Shown: positions 29,716 to 33,495 of the stretch, piece after piece
Layout of the letters: each line of letters begins with the position of its first letter
Numbering within the stretch: the stretch's first letter is position 1
From: CAZVXI01 sp964631295
Lineage (GTDB): Bacteria > Planctomycetota > Phycisphaerae > Phycisphaerales > SM1A02
NCBI GenBank assembly: GCA_964631295.1
Contig: CAZVXI010000019.1
Span: 1-33,495 of the forward strand
DNA: 33,495 nucleotides
Direction: 5' to 3'
Made by a program: the position numbers and the translations under genes
Notes under the pieces: generated by a model
What the model was told of the DNA's origin: nothing
What the model saw: only the letters and a program-made list of their open reading frames with translations
Database searches by the model: none

Positions 29716-31206
29716 GTTGACTGTCAGCCGAAATGACACTTCATCGCCATTGCGATCGATTGCCGCGACGCGAATGCCTCGCCGATCGCGAAGGTTATAC
29801 TGCCGCAGAGCAGTGATGAACTGATTTACGTTGGAAACCGGCTGACCCATGACTGCGATGATGGTTGTTCCCGGCTCAATGAGCGTCTCAAGATAGGAGT
29901 CGTCGACAATACCGGTGATGACGACGCCTGGCGTGCTTTGCATATCGAATCGCTGCGCGACCGAATCGCTCGCATCCACCATGCCTGCAATGCCAATCTC
30001 CGGGATGCTGCCGCGGTCCTGATCATCGGGCACAACGCCATTGACCCGAATCGAGTTGAGCACTTCCAATCGTACATCAATCACGAACTGTTCAACCGTT
30101 TCGTCCGCTTCTCGGCGGAGGACGTGAAGGTTGATCGTATCGCCCGGAAACTTGGAACTGATGGTGGCGCGCAACTGGTCCATCGAACCAATCGGCGTGT
30201 CATCAACAGCCGTCACAATGTCGCCCGGGCGAACACCTGCTTCCAGAGCCGGCCCCTCCGGATCCACCGTGTCAATGATCACGCCGCGCGTCGCGAGGCC
30301 GAGATCTGTCAACTCGCGAACAAGTTGTCGGGAAAGCGGAATGCCGCTCACACCGAGAAACCCTTTGGTCACCACACCCGTGTCGATGAGTTGGGTCACG
30401 ACTGGATGAATCATCGACATCGGAATCGCCAGGCCGATGCCTGCGAACTGGCCCTCATCGGCGGAGTTACCATCGCGGCGTGTGGCAATGGCGGTATTCA
30501 TCCCAACGACCTCGCCGCGATAGTTCGTCAGCGGCCCGCCTGAGTTTCCCGGGTTGATCGCAGCATCCACCTGAATGAAGTTTTCGTAGCCTGCTGAGTT
30601 CGGACCCGCCGTCGGTCGAATCACGCCAACCGAGCGGCCGATTCCAGAGACGACTCCCTGCGACATCGAGAAACGGAAGTCGAACGGTGAGCCGAACGCG
30701 AAGACAATATCCCCTTGTTCAACCGGCTCTTCAGGCGTCACGCGTGGCGCTGGGATAATGCGATCCGGTGCGACTTTGACGACCGCGATATCGGTCAGGC
30801 GGTCAAAGCCGATGATGTCCGCGTCGCGCAACGTCCCGTCGTTCAACTGGACCTCAACGCGATTGGCCTCTTCAATCACATGGTAGTTGGTGACGATGTG
30901 GCCCTGATCATCCCAAATCCAGCCGGAACCGGACGAAAGCGATCGGCGCTGGCCGAACTGATCCCGCACGCTGCGAGTTGCACTGATATGCACCACCGAC
31001 GGCTCGACGAGCACCGCGATATCACGGAAAGCGTCGTTGAGTTGCTCCAGAATCGGATTGTCGGCCAGCCGCTGGCTTGCCTGCTGAATCCGGGCTTGTG
31101 TCTGTGCGTGAGAGAGTTCGCGAACCGCGTATGGTCCGGCAAACAGCACCAGTGCCGCGGTGCCAAGAACAATCAGGCTCGGTCCATACGCGCTCAATCT
31201 CCGCAT
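29713..31206 (-). CDS. HtrA/Deg-family serine protease with two PDZ domains
   Basis: The 497-residue protein has an N-terminal hydrophobic anchor (LIVLGTAALVLFAGPYAV) and a trypsin-like S1C domain at ~65-275. The catalytic triad is H109 (TNYHVIEE), D139 (RLTDIAVVK) and S222 (NPGNSGGPLTN). PDZ1 covers ~281-380 (GFLGVSGIPLSRQLV ... GVRPGDIVTAVDDTPI) and PDZ2 ~405-495 (GIVDDSYLETLIEPGTTIIA). The order and spacing match DegP/DegQ/MucD-type periplasmic proteases that remove misfolded proteins. GAGGT lies 9 bases before the ATG. It sits between panB and the M14 peptidase gene on the minus strand, and 13-base repeats cover its stop codon. Confidence 0.92.
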   Translation of the reverse strand: MRRLSAYGPSLIVLGTAALVLFAGPYAVRELSHAQTQARIQQASQRLADNPILEQLNDAFRDIAVLVEPSVVHISATRSVRDQFGQRRSLSSGSGWIWDDQGHIVTNYHVIEEANRVEVQLNDGTLRDADIIGFDRLTDIAVVKVAPDRIIPAPRVTPEEPVEQGDIVFAFGSPFDFRFSMSQGVVSGIGRSVGVIRPTAGPNSAGYENFIQVDAAINPGNSGGPLTNYRGEVVGMNTAIATRRDGNSADEGQFAGIGLAIPMSMIHPVVTQLIDTGVVTKGFLGVSGIPLSRQLVRELTDLGLATRGVIIDTVDPEGPALEAGVRPGDIVTAVDDTPIGSMDQLRATISSKFPGDTINLHVLRREADETVEQFVIDVRLEVLNSIRVNGVVPDDQDRGSIPEIGIAGMVDASDSVAQRFDMQSTPGVVITGIVDDSYLETLIEPGTTIIAVMGQPVSNVNQFITALRQYNLRDRRGIRVAAIDRNGDEVSFRLTVN

Positions 31207-31361
31207 CGGTCTACCTCACTGTGTTGTGCGTTCGGAGCAAGGCCCCAACAGATGAACGATGGCACATCGAGCCGCCCTGTGCAACTGTGAACCCGAAAAG
31301 GTGATACGTCGGATGGCCGGTCGCGTTTCATCCGCGCTCCTTGAGCCATGATCATCGGCTT

Positions 31362-32171
31362 CTACAACTTACCCAACTCGCCCGGAGCCATCACGTAGGG
31401 GTGCTCCCCGAGGTCGGCATCCCGCACCCGACGCACCCATTCCTCACCGATCTGCTGCAGACGCAGCCCCAACGATGCAAGCGGTTGAGCAAACGCCGGC
31501 TGCCAGTCCGTCAGGCCGAGCAAGTCCTGAAGAACGACAATCTGTCCATTGCATGCCGCCCCGGCACCGCAGCCGATCACAGGCACATCGACCTTTTCTA
31601 CGATCATCCGGCTGACTTCGTTCGGGCAGGCTTCGAGCAGGAGCATCGTTGCACCGGCCTCCTGCATCGCCACCGCATCGGCGATCATCGCTCGCGCGCC
31701 GGGGGCAGTTCTGCCCGCCGATCGATAGCCTCCCTGGATTTTCATCCGCTGCGGCCGTGACCCGATGTGCGCAACTGTGGGAATGCCCGCTCGCTCCATC
31801 CGCTCGATCAGCGGCGCAAATGAGCGGTCAACCTCAAGTTTCACAAGATCGGCGGACCCATCTGTGAGAAAACGCCCGGCATTGACAACAGCATCGTCGG
31901 GGCTGGCCTGATAGCTCATAAAAGGCATATCGCCCATCACGAGCGTCTTGGGCGCGCCCCGCTTCACCGCGGCCGTAATTGTCAGGAGGAACTCCAGCGG
32001 GGCATGAATCGTGCCCGGCAGGCCGAGAATCATCTCCGCTGCTGTATCGCCAACGAGCAGCATGGGCACACCGGCCCGTTCGAGCCATCTGGCGGTCGTC
32101 GCGTCGTAACAGGTGAGCGCCGCAAACGGCTCACCCTGCTGCGCCATCCGCTCGATCGTGCGAATGGTCAC
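31362..32171 (-). CDS. panB: 3-methyl-2-oxobutanoate hydroxymethyltransferase (pantothenate synthesis)
   Basis: PanB transfers a hydroxymethyl group from methylenetetrahydrofolate to alpha-ketoisovalerate, giving ketopantoate. I place the start at a GTG (32171) because AGGAG lies 9 bases upstream and the resulting 269 residues (MTIRTIERMAQQGE...) match the usual length, 264 in E. coli; the frame is open 29 codons further up to an ATG at 32258. Family motifs: LTCYDATTARW, LLVGDTAAEMILG (first metal Asp), VMGDMPFMSY (second metal Asp), KLEVDRSF (metal Glu), HIGSRPQ, LLLEACPNEVS with the catalytic Glu, and VIGCGAGAACNGQIVVLQDLLG. The last differs from the usual GIGAG...CDGQ by Gly-Cys and Asn. 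Upstream lies a TACAAT hexamer. Confidence 0.92.
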   Translation of the reverse strand: MTIRTIERMAQQGEPFAALTCYDATTARWLERAGVPMLLVGDTAAEMILGLPGTIHAPLEFLLTITAAVKRGAPKTLVMGDMPFMSYQASPDDAVVNAGRFLTDGSADLVKLEVDRSFAPLIERMERAGIPTVAHIGSRPQRMKIQGGYRSAGRTAPGARAMIADAVAMQEAGATMLLLEACPNEVSRMIVEKVDVPVIGCGAGAACNGQIVVLQDLLGLTDWQPAFAQPLASLGLRLQQIGEEWVRRVRDADLGEHPYVMAPGELGKL

Positions 32172-32263
32172 CGGCGCTCGCTCCTGCGGCGGCTGGCTCG
32201 GCGCGAGCGGCGTGGACTGCACTTCGATTGGGCTGGTCGTTTCCACATCCACGGGCATGTCAG

Positions 32264-32269
32264 ATTGTA
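32264..32269 (-). promoter_or_regulatory. TACAAT, -10-like hexamer upstream of panB
   Basis: On the minus strand the hexamer lies about 93 bases before the GTG start of panB, in the gap between panB and the diadenylate-cyclase gene. Its -35 is not recognisable. If it is used, the upstream ATG at 32258 would lie at the 5' end of the message, which also favours the GTG start. Confidence 0.32.
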
Positions 32270-32291
32270 GGGCAGGGTCGCGAAGGTCGCG

Positions 32292-33155
32292 TCAGCCGGC
32301 CGACTCGAACGCGGCAACCAGTTTCCCTGCCCTCCAGACACGGACCGTGCCGTCCGATTGGCTCACGGTGATGGCGACGCTCCGCGTGGACACTGTGATG
32401 CCTGCTGCCGCCGCATGCCTCGCCCCAAGACCTGCCGCAAGATCACCCGGCTGGACAACGCGCAGATGCGCGCCGGCCGCCTCGACGACACCCGTGCCCC
32501 GCACGATGATCGCACCGTCGAGGGCACTGTATTCTCGAATCGTCTCTGCCATCCGGTCGTTGAGGATGTTGCGCTGCTCATCCGGATAGCCATGGAATGG
32601 ATTCATGATCAGTTGCTCGGACTGCCGCAAGACATCGGGCGAGTCGCCCACGACGATCAATGATCCGACACGTCTGCCCTCGCGCCCGTGCTGGCCAAGG
32701 TGCAGCGCAATGCTCAGGACACGGTGAAAGACAGCCCGGCGGATGTGCTCGTCAATCTCCGGCTGATCAGTCGAATCGAACATCTCGTATTCGCTGCCGA
32801 TCGCCATCACCACGAGGGAATCGACGAGCGCGCGATACGGCCCGGCGAGAAAAACCGCCGAGTCCGTGAGTTCGATCATTCGATGCGACACCGCCATGAT
32901 TGCCGCAAGCTTCACCTGGCCGATGCGATTCAACTCGACGTTCGGAACTTCGATCATGCCCAACGCCGAACCAGCGAGCGCCTCGGCCCGATCGTGATCG
33001 TGCCCGTCGCGCACGATGAGGATTGTCCGGGGCGGGACGGCATCGACTTCCGGAATCGCATCAACCGCTGTGAGGATCGCTCGCGCTCCGGTGGATTGTG
33101 CCACGCTCGTGGCCGCTTCCATCAGAAGCCTCGCAAGTTGGGCTGCATCATGCAT
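32292..33155 (-). CDS. DisA_N-type (diadenylate cyclase) family protein
   Basis: This is a 287-residue protein. Residues 130-280 resemble the DisA_N/DAC domain that makes cyclic di-AMP from two ATP: EYSALDGAIIVRGTGVV with the DGA motif at 213-215, then GARHAAAAGITVSTRSVAITVSQSDGTVRVW. The metal/ATP motif usually read as RHR is RHA here (R246, H247, A248). Some stand-alone cyclases (DacZ-like) deviate at this place, so activity cannot be excluded, but it is not assured. The N-terminal 120 residues (RTILIVRDGHDHDRAEAL, NRIGQVKLAAIMAVSHRMI) form a separate alpha/beta region as in DacZ-type proteins. There is no membrane anchor. Its start is 56 bases from a divergent secreted-protein gene. panB lies downstream on the same strand. 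Confidence 0.78.
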   Translation of the reverse strand: MHDAAQLARLLMEAATSVAQSTGARAILTAVDAIPEVDAVPPRTILIVRDGHDHDRAEALAGSALGMIEVPNVELNRIGQVKLAAIMAVSHRMIELTDSAVFLAGPYRALVDSLVVMAIGSEYEMFDSTDQPEIDEHIRRAVFHRVLSIALHLGQHGREGRRVGSLIVVGDSPDVLRQSEQLIMNPFHGYPDEQRNILNDRMAETIREYSALDGAIIVRGTGVVEAAGAHLRVVQPGDLAAGLGARHAAAAGITVSTRSVAITVSQSDGTVRVWRAGKLVAAFESAG

Positions 33156-33211
33156 CAGGCGTGTCCTGTAGGATGGGGCATCATCAATCGCTGCAACAGC
33201 GGAGCTTGGCC

Positions 33212-33495
33212 ATGCATCCTCAGCATCACATGATCATTGGACACATCACGGCACTGGGCATCATCCTCGCATGTTTCTCAACGAACGCATATGCCCGACA
33301 CACGAACACACACGATCAACCACTGGCGGCGCAATGGCTCTACAACGGCATCAACCGGCCTGCCATGATCCGCATCGATCCCGAGATCGTCGAGACCTCG
33401 CTGTTCAACGGCAACCAGGTGCTTCAGTTCGCACAGACCGATCCCTCGGCGCGCTTCGTGTTCGGTCCCGGTGGTTCGGGCGTGGCCCCCGCGAC
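33212..33495 (+). CDS. Secreted protein of unknown function, N-terminal part (runs off the window)
   Basis: The ATG at 33212 follows GGAG at a spacing of 7 bases and the frame stays open to the end (94 codons). The signal peptide (GHITALGIILACFSTNAYA) ends at an A-x-A site. The mature part starts RHTNTHDQPLAAQWLYNGIN and continues PAMIRIDPEIVETSLFNGNQ, suggesting a beta-rich secreted protein. I recognise no family from the available 94 residues. It is divergent from the diadenylate-cyclase-like gene. Confidence 0.6.
   Translation, partial: MHPQHHMIIGHITALGIILACFSTNAYARHTNTHDQPLAAQWLYNGINRPAMIRIDPEIVETSLFNGNQVLQFAQTDPSARFVFGPGGSGVAPA

Noticed and set aside
1..33495. tRNA, rRNA, CRISPR, transposase or integrase genes
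   Set aside because: I looked for tRNA T-loop patterns, repeat-spacer arrays and transposase or integrase motifs and saw none; short or degenerate elements could be missed without a search program.

Overview
The window looks like a chromosomal segment from a Gram-negative, moderately high-GC bacterium, most likely a planctomycete of the Phycisphaerae type. This is inferred from gene content and not proven. Pointers are a signal peptidase I with a large extra domain, a RicT/PSP1 protein with a long Arg/Gly tail, small zinc-ribbon membrane proteins, an extracytoplasmic-type sigma factor next to a Ser/Thr kinase, a secreted beta-helix protein, and a DisA-type cyclase of the stand-alone kind. I see no tRNA, rRNA, CRISPR, prophage or insertion sequence. 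Most of it reads as ordinary chromosome with lineage-specific hypothetical genes between housekeeping genes.

Layout. 1-1.84 kb: the start of a rhodanese-like lipoprotein (minus, runs off the edge), a divergent DsbD-alpha-like periplasmic protein, and a zinc-ribbon membrane protein. 2.1-7.8 kb (plus): ricT, lepB, a small membrane protein interrupted by an in-frame TAG, and lepA. 8.0-11.1 kb (plus): a secreted beta-helix protein, an OmpH/Skp-like protein and a group II truncated haemoglobin. 11.2-21.6 kb is almost wholly minus strand: an EamA transporter, a secretin/STN-like Gly/Ser-rich secreted protein, a secreted AMMECR1-like plus helical-repeat protein, ribosomal protein S1, two unknown small proteins, a receiver-domain protein, a LpxL/HtrB-type acyltransferase and a membrane-anchored coiled-coil protein. 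22.0-25.6 kb (plus): sigma factor plus transmembrane Ser/Thr kinase. 25.6-26.6 kb (minus): an HU/IHF-type protein with a clear promoter, and a lipoprotein. 26.8-28.2 kb (plus): a MoaD/ThiS-like protein and a frameshifted Asp-box beta-propeller. 28.3-33.2 kb (minus): zinc-ribbon membrane protein, M14 peptidase lipoprotein, HtrA/Deg protease, panB and a DisA-type diadenylate cyclase. The last 284 bases open a secreted protein on the plus strand.

The best candidates for something new are these. (1) The sigma factor/kinase pair at 22.0-25.6 kb: sigma region 2.2 has a Thr-containing, less acidic motif where ECF factors usually carry an acidic one, and the kinase carries a duplicated extracytoplasmic domain I do not recognise. 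This suggests phosphorylation-controlled sigma activity. (2) The MoaD/ThiS-like protein next to an Asp-box propeller, with the propeller broken by an apparent one-base insertion. (3) The membrane protein read through a TAG that replaces a probable Trp codon. (4) The signal peptidase with a jelly-roll-like insert. Two broken genes in 33 kb make sequencing error, recent decay or recoding all worth separating.
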